A model generated the notes under the pieces. It saw nothing but the letters and a program-made list of their open reading frames with translations. It was not told the origin of the DNA and ran no database searches. Shown piece after piece: positions 52,907 through 61,336 of a stretch of DNA of 64,000 nt. Numbering within the stretch: the first letter of the stretch is position 1; each line of letters starts with the position of its first letter. Location of the stretch: the NCBI GenBank assembly GCA_900316845.1, contig ONEG01000014.1, positions 56,878-120,877 on the forward strand. The letters run 5' to 3'. A program made the position numbers and the translations under genes. The DNA comes from an uncultured Bacteroidales bacterium (GTDB lineage Bacteria; Bacteroidota; Bacteroidia; Bacteroidales; Paludibacteraceae).

Positions 52907-52936
52907 CAATTATCAATTGTCAATTGTCAACTATCA
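52906..52936. repeat. 7-bp tandem repeat between spt and the SDR gene
   Basis: Four copies of CAATTAT/CAATTGT/CAACTAT type. They fill the 27-bp gap and include the final codons region of the upstream gene. Confidence 0.85.
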
Positions 52937-54118
52937 CATTTGCGGTGCGCCTTCTTGCAGCACGCGTGCGATGATCTGAACGGCTTCGTCGATGATAGGC
53001 TCCGTATGGGTCGCCATCAGCGTTGTACGCAGCAGGCACTCGCCTTCTACGCAAGCCGGAGCGATAACCGGGTTCACATAAACGCCCTCTTCGAACATCT
53101 TCTTACCGAAATACAGGGTGTCCAGCGTCTTGTAGGTGAAGATCGGCACGATAGGTGTCGGCGCCTCGATGATCTTCACACCGTTAGCCAGCAGCTGTTT
53201 CTGGAAATACTTGGCGATATTCATCAGTCGTGTCGGCCTCTCCGGGTCAAGGATCAGCTGATGCAGCGCTTCCAGCGCCGTAGCCGCCGAGCACGGAGTG
53301 ATCGATGCGGAGAAGATGAACGGACGGCTCACGTGGCGCAACCAGTCCGCTACGCGGTGAGAGGTTAACATACATCCGCCGATAGAAGCCAACGATTTGG
53401 AGAAGGTCAGCATCGTGATATCTACCTTGTCCGTCAGACCGAAATGGGCTGCTGTACCGCGACCGCCGGGACCTAACACACCGAATCCGTGGGCGTCATC
53501 GACCATCACACGGGCACCGTATTTCTCGGCTAACGCACATATCTCCGGCAGCTTGCAGATGTCGCCGCGCATGGAGAAGACGCCGTCGGTCACAATCAAC
53601 TTTCCGGCATTCTCCGGAATGGATTTCAGTTGGCGCTCCAGATCCTGCATGTCCGAGTGGCGGTAACGAAGTACCTTCGCAAAACTCAGACGGCAAGCGT
53701 CATAGATAGAAGCATGGTTCTCACGGTCGTTCAGGATATAATCATCCTTGCCGCAGATGGCGGAGATAATGGCTAAGTTGGTCTGGAAACCCGTCGAGAC
53801 AGTCATGCACTCCTCGTAACCCGTGAAGGCGGCTATCTCGCGCTCCAGCTGCAGGTGCAAGTCCAGCGTACCGTTCAGGAAACGGCTGCCGCTCACGCCT
53901 GTTCCGTATTTATCCAAGGCCTCATGTCCGGCTTTGATAACTGCCTCGTTTTCCGTGAAACCGAGGTAGTTATTCGAGCCTAACATGATCACGCGGTGGT
54001 TCTCCATCTGCACCACAGGGGCTTGACGGCTCTCCAACTCGTGGAAATACGGATAGATACCTAATTTGCGAACCTGTTTGAGCGTCTCAAAATGGTCGCA
54101 TTTTTCAAATAAATCCAT
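52934..54118 (-). CDS. spt: serine palmitoyltransferase (alpha-oxoamine synthase family)
   Basis: 394 aa PLP enzyme that condenses serine with an acyl-CoA, the first step of sphingolipid synthesis. VYPYF-like start (GIYPYFHELESRQAP), MLGSNNYLG, KYGTGVSGSRFLNGTLDLH, DDAHGFGVLG, PLP lysine in TFSKSLASIGG. KBL and BioF belong to the same family. The strong likeness of the N-terminal half to the Bacteroides SPT, and an SDR next door, favour SPT. It lies 1 nt after mdh. Confidence 0.85.
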   Translation of the reverse strand: MDLFEKCDHFETLKQVRKLGIYPYFHELESRQAPVVQMENHRVIMLGSNNYLGFTENEAVIKAGHEALDKYGTGVSGSRFLNGTLDLHLQLEREIAAFTGYEECMTVSTGFQTNLAIISAICGKDDYILNDRENHASIYDACRLSFAKVLRYRHSDMQDLERQLKSIPENAGKLIVTDGVFSMRGDICKLPEICALAEKYGARVMVDDAHGFGVLGPGGRGTAAHFGLTDKVDITMLTFSKSLASIGGCMLTSHRVADWLRHVSRPFIFSASITPCSAATALEALHQLILDPERPTRLMNIAKYFQKQLLANGVKIIEAPTPIVPIFTYKTLDTLYFGKKMFEEGVYVNPVIAPACVEGECLLRTTLMATHTEPIIDEAVQIIARVLQEGAPQM

Positions 54119-54119
54119 A

Positions 54120-55061
54120 TTAGAGGACGTTTAGATCCTTTAAAATCGCGGTTGTCTTACGAACGGCAGCCTCGCTCTCGTGCAGTTTGGCGCGCTCCTC
54201 TTCGCTGATGTTCAGCTCCAGAATCTTCTCAATACCGTTCTTGCCGATGATACAAGGTACACCGATGGTGATGTCCTTCATGCCGTACTCGCCTTCGAGG
54301 GCTGCGGAGCAAGGGATCATCTTCTTCTGGTCCTTGATGATGGCCTCTGCAACGCTTGCAGCAGCTGCACCCGGAGCCATCCATGCACTCGTACCGAGCA
54401 GACCCGTCAGCGTAGCGCCGCCAACCATCGTGCTCTTAACCACGTTCTCCAGCTCCTCTTTCGACAGGAACTCGCTGACGTTGATACCTTTGTAGGTCGT
54501 GTAGCTCGTCAGAGGGATCATCGTCGTGTCGCCGTGACCGCCGATGACGAAACCGTCCACGTCGTTGGCGTTGCACTTCAGCGCCTGGCTCAGGAAGTAT
54601 TTCAGACGGGCGCTGTCGAGTGCGCCACCCATACCGATCACGCGGTTACGCGGCAACTTCAGAGCGTGCAGCGTCAGATAAGCCATGGTGTCCATCGGGT
54701 TGGATACAACAACGAGGATAGCGTTCGGGCTGTATTTGAGTACCTGGTCGCAAACACTCTTCACGATACCTGCGTTCACGCCGATCAGCTCCTCACGCGT
54801 CATACCCGGCTTGCGGGGCAGACCCGAAGTGATGATTACTACGTCGCTGCCGCTGGTCTTCGAATAATCATTCGTCACACCCGTTACTACGGTGTCGAAG
54901 CCCATCAGCTGAGCCGTTTGCATGATATCCATGGCTTTGCCCTCTGCAAAACCCTCTTTGATGTCGATCAGACATACCTCGTTAGCCACCTCATTTACGG
55001 CCAACACGTTCGCGCACGTAGCACCTACGTTACCTGCGCCTACAACAGTTACTTTACTCAT
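54120..55061 (-). CDS. mdh: malate dehydrogenase
   Basis: 313 aa NAD-dependent enzyme interconverting malate and oxaloacetate. Rossmann motif VVGAGNVGATCANVLA, catalytic His in GGHGDTTMIPL, Arg in GLPRKPGMTREEL. The LDH-like MDH type fits its length. Leads an operon with spt, SDR and LD-carboxypeptidase; promoter at 55102-55133. Confidence 0.97.
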   Translation of the reverse strand: MSKVTVVGAGNVGATCANVLAVNEVANEVCLIDIKEGFAEGKAMDIMQTAQLMGFDTVVTGVTNDYSKTSGSDVVIITSGLPRKPGMTREELIGVNAGIVKSVCDQVLKYSPNAILVVVSNPMDTMAYLTLHALKLPRNRVIGMGGALDSARLKYFLSQALKCNANDVDGFVIGGHGDTTMIPLTSYTTYKGINVSEFLSKEELENVVKSTMVGGATLTGLLGTSAWMAPGAAAASVAEAIIKDQKKMIPCSAALEGEYGMKDITIGVPCIIGKNGIEKILELNISEEERAKLHESEAAVRKTTAILKDLNVL

Positions 55062-55101
55062 AGTATTTGTATATTTTATGCATTAATTTTCAAAAAGCCT
55101 G

Positions 55102-55133
55102 CAAATTTACGATTTTTTTTGTATATATACAAA
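55102..55133 (-). promoter_or_regulatory. promoter of the mdh-spt operon
   Basis: Minus strand: TTTG (55130-55133), 20 bp, TAAATTTG (55102-55109), 41 bp before the start. The palindrome TTTGTATATATACAAA overlaps the -33 box. Confidence 0.8.
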
Positions 55134-55150
55134 TTTTTCTCCATAATTCT

Positions 55151-56176
55151 TCAATTTTTCTCCATTTTTTGCAGCCTGATTGTCAAAATGGCCTGTTCGA
55201 TGATATCATCTTGGTCAGAACCGGTCATCGTAATGGGGATATCCGGTTCGATTCCGTTCTCTATATCTTTCTTGTCCCGGTCGTACATCCGCACGCTGGA
55301 GAGACGCACCATCCATCCGTTCGGCATCTCGTAACTCATCGGCATTCCTCCGCCTCCTCCGCTGGTGCCTCCGATGATGTGTGCATAAGGCACGTACCGC
55401 ATGATATTGACGAACAGGTTGGCTGCCGAATACGACCTCCGGTTACACAGTACCACCACCGGCCTTTTCCATTTGCTTCCCACCATGGAAGCGTCGGATG
55501 TCAGCGGCTCGAAATCCGAGAAATCGTTATGTCCCGGTCCTGTTTTGTGGCGCCAGTAACCGATGGTCTCATTCTCCGTGAAGAAAGGCGAAGAGAGGCG
55601 GTACGCGTTGGTGATATCTCCGCCGCCGTTATTGCGCACGTCGATAATCAGACCCTCGCATTGTTCGAATGCTTTGAAAACCCAGTAGATATTCCCCGCC
55701 GAGAAAGAGTTGGAGAAACTGGGATAATATATATATCCCACTCTTCCGCTGTCTATCGTGTTGTAATACAGACCGCCGGCAACGCGGCAGTCCTTCAGAT
55801 ACGGAGCTTGCAGCCGGGCGTCGTAGTTGGCGGGGAAGGTGTCAAACCACGCGGTGTTGGCAGAGCGGTCAAAAGCGGAATAGAGATTCACATGCCCGTC
55901 GCGCAAGGAGTCCAACATCCCTGCGCACAGGTCAAAAAGTGCCACTTGGTGGCTGGGCTTGAGTTGGGCGGCTTTGGCGACATACTCCTCACGGATGGCA
56001 TCCCAGTCGATGCCTTTGTCCTCGATGTAGCAATAACGCGTGTCGATGATCTGCCACAGTCCTTCGATATTGGTCACAGGGTCCGCGGAATAACTCATCT
56101 CCTCTTTGGCGTGACAACCGCTCAGCAGCCACATGCCCGCGAGCGCAATTCCTATAAAATATATCTTTGTTTTCAT
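55151..56176 (-). CDS. S41 family peptidase lipoprotein
   Basis: 341 aa; lipoprotein signal MKTKIYFIGIALAGMWLLSGC. Tricorn-like core without a clear PDZ domain. GLIIDVRNNGGGDITNA precedes the catalytic Ser in NRRSYSAANLF, then GGTSGGGGGMPMS and GIEPDIPI. Probably an envelope processing protease. Its ATG overlaps the upstream DUF3316 gene (ATGA). Confidence 0.92.
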   Translation of the reverse strand: MKTKIYFIGIALAGMWLLSGCHAKEEMSYSADPVTNIEGLWQIIDTRYCYIEDKGIDWDAIREEYVAKAAQLKPSHQVALFDLCAGMLDSLRDGHVNLYSAFDRSANTAWFDTFPANYDARLQAPYLKDCRVAGGLYYNTIDSGRVGYIYYPSFSNSFSAGNIYWVFKAFEQCEGLIIDVRNNGGGDITNAYRLSSPFFTENETIGYWRHKTGPGHNDFSDFEPLTSDASMVGSKWKRPVVVLCNRRSYSAANLFVNIMRYVPYAHIIGGTSGGGGGMPMSYEMPNGWMVRLSSVRMYDRDKKDIENGIEPDIPITMTGSDQDDIIEQAILTIRLQKMEKN

Positions 56177-57039
56177 AAGCGTGAATGGGGGTTAATCCGG
56201 TATTTCCAGATACACCCGATGACGAGATTAATCTGATTGCGCGAGAAATGCAGATCTTTCGTGCCGTAGTCGTTCAACTCGTGCGCTGCGCCGACGCGCC
56301 AGGTAGAGTGGGGAAACTGCAGGTCAAGCGTCAATTCGTGTTTGAGGGTATGATGGTTCCAGGGCCCCGAACAACGGGCTTGGCCGGGCACGCCTTGTGA
56401 GATCTCATAGTACGACTCCCAGTATTCCGGCAGGAAGTCAAAACCGATCAGGTTCGTGCGGATGAGATAATTCAGGCGGTAGCTGGTTTTCTTTCCGTAG
56501 AACGACCAGCTCACACCACCCATCGCCATCGCCTCTACCGCGACGTCAAACGACACAATCTTGTTGACATTAGAGCCATGCTCTCTGACCGCAAAACTGC
56601 CTTCCAGATACGGTCCTACGTGTACTTTGAGACGGTCGTCGATCCATTTCCAACAATAGAATGCGCCCCATCCGGCATCAAGATGCAAACTATAGAAAAG
56701 ATTCGACCGGGCGGTGTTGACCGATCGTCCTGCGGCGAGATCGACACGTCCGACATGTCCCCAGTTCGCCAACCGGCCTGTCCTGCCTAACTTCGTGTCC
56801 TGACGGAAAGCCTGCCACCACTCGTTACCCAAACCCAACTGCCAACCTCTGTACGCCATCGGACTGAGATAGGTGTCTATCTGCCGTCCATACCCCGCAT
56901 GGATCTTGAGCACGTTGGTATGTTCCTGTGCGTACGTCTCTGCCGGCGTTGGTGTCCCTTCCGTCCCGTAAGTCCCTTCCTGCGCGCAGAGCGACAGACC
57001 GAAGAGCGCCAAGAGCATGATGCCGAATACTTTTTTCAT
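56173..57039 (-). CDS. DUF3316 family outer-membrane protein
   Basis: 288 aa; cleaved signal MKKVFGIMLLALFGLSLCAQ. After a Thr/Glu/Pro-rich linker the chain shows alternating aromatic beta strands (WQLGLGNEWWQAFRQD, GGVSWSFYGKKTSYRLNY) and HSTWRVGAAHELNDYGTKD, consistent with a small beta barrel. Function unknown; coupled with the S41 peptidase. Promoter at 57064-57095. Confidence 0.8.
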   Translation of the reverse strand: MKKVFGIMLLALFGLSLCAQEGTYGTEGTPTPAETYAQEHTNVLKIHAGYGRQIDTYLSPMAYRGWQLGLGNEWWQAFRQDTKLGRTGRLANWGHVGRVDLAAGRSVNTARSNLFYSLHLDAGWGAFYCWKWIDDRLKVHVGPYLEGSFAVREHGSNVNKIVSFDVAVEAMAMGGVSWSFYGKKTSYRLNYLIRTNLIGFDFLPEYWESYYEISQGVPGQARCSGPWNHHTLKHELTLDLQFPHSTWRVGAAHELNDYGTKDLHFSRNQINLVIGCIWKYRINPHSRL

Positions 57040-57063
57040 ATACTCATCAGATTATTCCGGCTA

Positions 57064-57095
57064 CAAAGGTACAACAAAAATTGCTCATACGCAAA
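57064..57095 (-). promoter_or_regulatory. promoter of the DUF3316-S41 pair
   Basis: Minus strand: TTTG (57092-57095), 20 bp, TACCTTTG (57064-57071). Confidence 0.8.
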
Positions 57096-57113
57096 TTTTT
57101 CTGCGATTTTTAT

Positions 57114-58715
57114 TCAAATTCCGATTGCTGCACAAATAAAACTCAAAAACAGAGGATGCGGGTGTAGCACGGTGCTACTGTATTCGGGGTGAAACTGTGT
57201 GCCGATAAACCACGGGTGGTTTTGTAGCTCGATGATTTCCGTCAGACCGCTATCCGGATTGATGCCGGAGCAAATCAAGCCGTGTTCTTCCAACTCTTTT
57301 TGGTAAGCGTGATTGAGTTCGTAACGGTGTCGATGTCGCTCTTGGATCCTTTCGCAAGCGTATATCTCGCGCACGCGACTTCCTTCTTTTAATACGCATG
57401 GATAAGCGCCCAGACGCATCGAACCGCCTTTGTTGATCGTACGTTTCTGGTCTTCCATCAGATCGATGATATTATGCGTCGTGTGCTCGTCAAACTCGGT
57501 CGAGTTAGCGTCCGCGTAGCCCAAGACATCTCGCGCAAACTCAATCGCCATACATTGCATTCCCATGCAAATGCCAAAACAAGGGATCTTGTTCTCTCGC
57601 GCAAAACGGATAGCTTGTAACTTGCCTTCCACACCGCGATTCCCAAAGCCCGGAGCAATCACTATTCCCTGAAAATCAGCCAGTTGCTGCACATTCGCTT
57701 CGTTGATATCATCCGAGAGGATGGAGGTGAGGCTCAGCTTGCGGTTGTTGTATGCCGCCGCGTGCGAGAGGGCTTCGCGGATAGATTTATAAGCGTCCTG
57801 TAACTGTACATACTTGCCGACCAACGCAATCTTCACCTCTTCTTCGGCATTCTCTAATCGGTTGAGAAACGCTATCCAAGATGCCAAATCGGCTTCCGGC
57901 ACAGAAGATACATCCAACCCGGTCTTCCGCAGAACCACGCGATCCAGGCCTTCATCTAACATATTCAGCGGCACGCGGTAGATAGTGGGCGCATCGATGG
58001 ATTGAATAACTGCATCTTCGTCCACGTTGCAGAACAACGCTACTTTCCGTCGCATCTCCGTCGGGATCTCATGTTCGGTTCGCAGCACGATGATATCCGG
58101 CTGTACACCTTCTTGCTGCAGGTCCTTCACGGAGTGTTGAGTCGGTTTGGTCTTCAGCTCTTTGGCTGCCGCCAGATAAGGTACGTACGTCAGATGGATG
58201 CAGCAGCAGTTCCTTCCCATCTCCCATCGCAACTGCCGCATCGATTCGATGAACGGCAATGACTCGATGTCTCCCACGGTACCGCCGATCTCGGTGATCA
58301 CAAAGTCAAACCGACCCGTTTGTCCGAGCGACGTGATGTGATGTTTGATCTCATCGGTAATATGCGGGATGATCTGTACGGTCTTGCCCAGGTAATCGCC
58401 TCGCCGCTCTTTCTCAATCACGTTCTGGTAGATGCGTCCGGTGGTGATGTTATTCGTCTTGTGCGTCTCGACGTTCAAGAACCGCTCGTAATGACCCAGA
58501 TCCAGATCCGCTTCGTGCCCATCGACGGTCACATAACACTCCCCGTGCTCGTACGGATTGAGTGTGCCTGGATCCACGTTGATATACGGATCCAACTTCT
58601 GAATGGTTACCCGAAAACCGCGGGATTGTAGCAGTTTGCCTAAGGATGCTGCAATGATTCCCTTGCCCAGCGATGAAGACACGCCGCCCGTTACAAAAAT
58701 ATACTTCGTTTCCAT
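57114..58715 (-). CDS. pyrG: CTP synthase
   Basis: 533 aa from ATG 58715, giving the standard start METKYIFVTGGVSSSLGKGI. Synthetase domain with KLDPYINVDPGTLNPYEHGE; glutaminase domain with nucleophile Cys in CFGICMGMQCMAIEFA and His/Glu in FHPEYSS. Makes CTP from UTP with glutamine. The short distance to the DUF3316 gene (74 bp) is filled by that gene's promoter. Confidence 0.98.
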   Translation of the reverse strand: METKYIFVTGGVSSSLGKGIIAASLGKLLQSRGFRVTIQKLDPYINVDPGTLNPYEHGECYVTVDGHEADLDLGHYERFLNVETHKTNNITTGRIYQNVIEKERRGDYLGKTVQIIPHITDEIKHHITSLGQTGRFDFVITEIGGTVGDIESLPFIESMRQLRWEMGRNCCCIHLTYVPYLAAAKELKTKPTQHSVKDLQQEGVQPDIIVLRTEHEIPTEMRRKVALFCNVDEDAVIQSIDAPTIYRVPLNMLDEGLDRVVLRKTGLDVSSVPEADLASWIAFLNRLENAEEEVKIALVGKYVQLQDAYKSIREALSHAAAYNNRKLSLTSILSDDINEANVQQLADFQGIVIAPGFGNRGVEGKLQAIRFARENKIPCFGICMGMQCMAIEFARDVLGYADANSTEFDEHTTHNIIDLMEDQKRTINKGGSMRLGAYPCVLKEGSRVREIYACERIQERHRHRYELNHAYQKELEEHGLICSGINPDSGLTEIIELQNHPWFIGTQFHPEYSSTVLHPHPLFLSFICAAIGI

Positions 58716-58747
58716 ACAACAAAAAGTTAAATTTTCATTACGGGCTG

Positions 58748-58837
58748 CAAAGATAGTAATTAAATTTGACAAAAACAAGAAAAATCTGCTAAAAATGCAT
58801 TTTTATTTGCATATTTCACAAAAATAACGTAATTTTG
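58748..58837. promoter_or_regulatory. divergent promoters of pyrG and dapF
   Basis: Minus: CTTG (58776-58779), 20 bp, TATCTTTG (58748-58755). Plus: TTTG (58806-58809), 20 bp, TAATTTTG (58830-58837). Confidence 0.78.
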
Positions 58838-58868
58838 TCGCCGATTTTGAATTTTAATCGGATTAAAA

Positions 58869-59702
58869 ATGAAAAATAGCGTCAAAAAGATGCAGTTTAT
58901 AAAAATGCATGGCTTGGGAAACGACTACATCTATGTGGATTGTTTTGACCCCGATACGGCGGACCTTATTGCGCAAACGGAGCTCTCTTCGCTTGCGCAG
59001 CAACTCTCCGACCGTCATTTCGGTATCGGTTCGGACGGTTTGGTGCTCATACTGCCTTCAGACGAGGCGGACGCACAAATGCGGATCTTCAATGCCGATG
59101 GCTCCGAAGCGCAGATGTGTGGAAATGCGATTCGTTGCGTCGGCAAATACCTGTATGAGAGCGGTCTCTGTCGCCGGACGCAGATTCGTATTCAGACCCT
59201 CGCCGGCTCGCGGACGCTCAAGTTGCACGTCGCGGAAGGGAAAGTGGATAGCGCAGAGGTCAATATGGGAAAAGCCGAAGTGATGTTTGATGAGCTGATG
59301 ATCAACTACCGCCCGGTAGCGTTTGTCTCTGTCAACATGGGCAATCCGCATATAGTGCTTTTCCCTCAGACACACGTGGCAACGATGTCGCTCACGCCGC
59401 TCGGACCGACTCTCGAGAGACATCCGCATTTCCCTGAAGGAACCAACGTAGAGTTCGTCTCCGTGCGTAATCCGAATGAATTAGACATGCGCGTGTGGGA
59501 GCGCGGCTCGGGCGAGACGATGGCTTGCGGAACGGGCGCGTGTGCTGCGGCAGTAGCAGCGGCGGTCCTCTCCAAAACCGGCAACTCTGTCACGGTGCAT
59601 CTGAGAGGCGGCGACCTGCATATTCATTATGATCCCGAGACCCGGGAGGTCACCATGCGAGGTCCGGCTACCGAGGTCTTTCGCGGAGAATACAGCTTAT
59701 AA
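58869..59702 (+). CDS. dapF: diaminopimelate epimerase
   Basis: 277 aa from ATG 58869; ATG 58890 (MQFIKMHGLGNDYIYVDC) is equally plausible and closer to the family start. Converts LL- to meso-diaminopimelate. Both catalytic Cys are present: MCGNAIRCVGKY and MACGTGACAAAVAAAV. Forms an operon with dapL 11 bp downstream. Confidence 0.97.
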   Translation: MKNSVKKMQFIKMHGLGNDYIYVDCFDPDTADLIAQTELSSLAQQLSDRHFGIGSDGLVLILPSDEADAQMRIFNADGSEAQMCGNAIRCVGKYLYESGLCRRTQIRIQTLAGSRTLKLHVAEGKVDSAEVNMGKAEVMFDELMINYRPVAFVSVNMGNPHIVLFPQTHVATMSLTPLGPTLERHPHFPEGTNVEFVSVRNPNELDMRVWERGSGETMACGTGACAAAVAAAVLSKTGNSVTVHLRGGDLHIHYDPETREVTMRGPATEVFRGEYSL

Positions 59703-59713
59703 AACGTACGCTT

Positions 59714-60877
59714 ATGAAAATCAACTCACATTATTCAGCCTTACCCGCTCATTACCTCTTTCACGACATCGACCTGCGCGTACAAGCGTACCTCTCGCAG
59801 CATCCCGACGCCCGTCTCTTGCGCATGGGAATAGGCGATGTCACGCGTCCTCTACCACGCGTCATAGTCGATGCGATGCAACGGGCGGCAGAGGAACTCG
59901 CCCATGAAGAGACTTTCCGCGGCTACTGCCCCGAGAACGGCTATGAGTGGCTGCGGCAGACCATCATCGATCATTTCTTTCTGCCGCGAGGCATACATTT
60001 TGACCCCGATGAGGTCTTTATCTCCGAAGGAGCAGGAAGTGACTTAGGCAACCTCAGCGATCTCTTCGACCGCGAAAACAAAGTGGCAATCATGGATCCG
60101 ACCTACCCGGCGTACGTCGATGCGAATATCATGGCGGGACGCGAGATAACTCTCCTGCCTTGCCTCCTGGAGAATAATTTCGTGCCCGAGCTGCCCGCGC
60201 AACCGGTGGACATCATCTATCTCTGCTTTCCGAACAACCCCACGGGAGCTGTCCTCACGCGTGACCAACTCCGCTTGTGGGTGGAGTACGCCCGTCGCAA
60301 CCACTCCCTTATCATCTTCGACGCCGCGTACGAAGCCTATATCTCTTCGCCCGACATCCCGCATTCTATCTACGAGATCGAAGGTGCACGGGAAGTGGCA
60401 ATCGAGGTGCACAGTTTCAGCAAGAGTGCAGGCTTTACCTCCGTCCGCTGCGGCTATGTGGTCGTGCCTTTTGAGACCGGACTCCAGCCGCTATGGATGC
60501 GTCGGCAATGTACCAAATACAACGGTACTGCCTATGTCTCTCAACGCGCTGCGGAGGCCACTTTTACGCCCGAAGGGCAGAAGGGCATTCGCGAAAACTT
60601 GGCGTATTATAAAGAAACCGCGTCTCTCATCTTGAATGGTCTGCGCGAGATAGGATTAGAGGTCTATGGCGGTGAGAATGCGCCGTATATATGGTGTCGC
60701 GCGCCGCACGGATGGGACTCCTGGACCTTCTTTGACCATCTGCTCAATCATTGCCAAGTGGTCTCTACACCTGGAGTCGGTTTTGGTCGTTGCGGAGAAG
60801 GCTTTGTCCGTTTCTCTGCCTTCGCCAACCGCCAAACCGCCATCGAAGCCCTCCGCCGCATTATGCGCGCCTTATAG
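59714..60877 (+). CDS. dapL: LL-diaminopimelate aminotransferase
   Basis: 387 aa PLP enzyme making LL-DAP from tetrahydrodipicolinate in one step, just before DapF. LLRMGIGDVTRPLP, GYCPENGYEWLRQTI, EGAGSDLGNLSDLF, and PLP Lys in SFSKSAGFTSVRCGY are typical. Followed by a terminator at 60890. Confidence 0.96.
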   Translation: MKINSHYSALPAHYLFHDIDLRVQAYLSQHPDARLLRMGIGDVTRPLPRVIVDAMQRAAEELAHEETFRGYCPENGYEWLRQTIIDHFFLPRGIHFDPDEVFISEGAGSDLGNLSDLFDRENKVAIMDPTYPAYVDANIMAGREITLLPCLLENNFVPELPAQPVDIIYLCFPNNPTGAVLTRDQLRLWVEYARRNHSLIIFDAAYEAYISSPDIPHSIYEIEGAREVAIEVHSFSKSAGFTSVRCGYVVVPFETGLQPLWMRRQCTKYNGTAYVSQRAAEATFTPEGQKGIRENLAYYKETASLILNGLREIGLEVYGGENAPYIWCRAPHGWDSWTFFDHLLNHCQVVSTPGVGFGRCGEGFVRFSAFANRQTAIEALRRIMRAL

Positions 60878-60889
60878 TATGTCCACTTT

Positions 60890-60913
60890 GCGGAGCATGA
60901 GTTCCGCTTTTTC
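60890..60913 (+). terminator. dapF-dapL terminator
   Basis: Stem GCGGA (60890-60894) with TCCGC (60903-60907), then TTTTTCTTC. Lies 13 bp after the dapL stop. Confidence 0.6.
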
Positions 60914-60925
60914 TTCTTCCGTTCC

Positions 60926-60974
60926 GCGGGATGCCATCCCGCTATTTTGTCCTTTGTGTCGGATGTTATCCGAC
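60926..60974. repeat. two adjacent GGATG-type palindromes
   Basis: GCGGGATG-C-CATCCCGC (60926-60942) and GTCGGAT-GTT-ATCCGAC (60958-60974). They have similar sequence and share their style with the palindrome at 11605. They may be REP-like elements. Confidence 0.65.
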
Positions 60975-61006
60975 GATTTCCGATTTGTCATTTACCGGCG
61001 GTCCCG

Positions 61007-61068
61007 CCCTTTCTTAAACCCGCCTATCCCTTTCTTAAACCCGCCTATCCCTTCCTAAATCTGCCTAT
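61007..61068. repeat. 21-bp tandem repeat, three copies
   Basis: Two identical copies and one diverged 20-bp copy of a CT-rich unit (core TTTCTTAAACCCGCCTAT). It lies in the 459-bp stretch between dapL and the ATPase gene, which has no gene. Confidence 0.85.
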
Positions 61069-61101
61069 TTCGGCATAAAAAGGCCTATTTTCTCCCCAAA
61101 A

Positions 61102-61133
61102 TTTGCATAATTCAAAAAAAAATTGTACCTTTG
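61102..61133 (+). promoter_or_regulatory. upstream promoter of the ATPase gene
   Basis: TTTG (61102-61105), 20 bp, TACCTTTG (61126-61133). The spacer nearly copies that of the second promoter at 61286, pointing to a local duplication. Confidence 0.7.
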
Positions 61134-61179
61134 CTGCGGATGTTTTGGTAAAATCTCATAATCTAATATATCAAGAGTC

Positions 61180-61266
61180 GTAAAATAATGCATTCTAAAA
61201 TGGTAATAATGTGTAAAATAATGTATTCTAAAATGTAGATTTTTGTAAAATAATGCATTCTAATGG
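61180..61266. repeat. three 23-bp direct repeats at 32-33 bp spacing
   Basis: Copies at 61180-61202, 61213-61235 and 61245-61266 share TAAAATAATGCATTCTAA (one C to T change in copy 2) with the palindromic core AATGCATT. They sit between the two promoters, one every three helical turns. Possible operator or iteron-like sites. Confidence 0.8.
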
Positions 61267-61285
61267 TAAAAAAGTAGTACCAACT

Positions 61286-61317
61286 CTTGCACAATTCAAA
61301 AAAAAGCAGTACCTTTG
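61286..61317 (+). promoter_or_regulatory. proximal promoter of the ATPase gene
   Basis: CTTG (61286-61289), 20 bp, TACCTTTG (61310-61317), 20 bp before the start codon. Confidence 0.8.
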
Positions 61318-61336
61318 CGCAAAATTTTAATGTCTT

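Noticed and set aside
54180-56236. Two long plus-strand open frames opposite mdh and the S41 peptidase gene
   Set aside because: Antisense shadows; the minus-strand genes carry complete catalytic motifs and a fitting promoter.
61180-61266. Possible CRISPR array
   Set aside because: Only three repeats, spacers of 9-10 bp, no cas genes; it fits operator-like repeats better.
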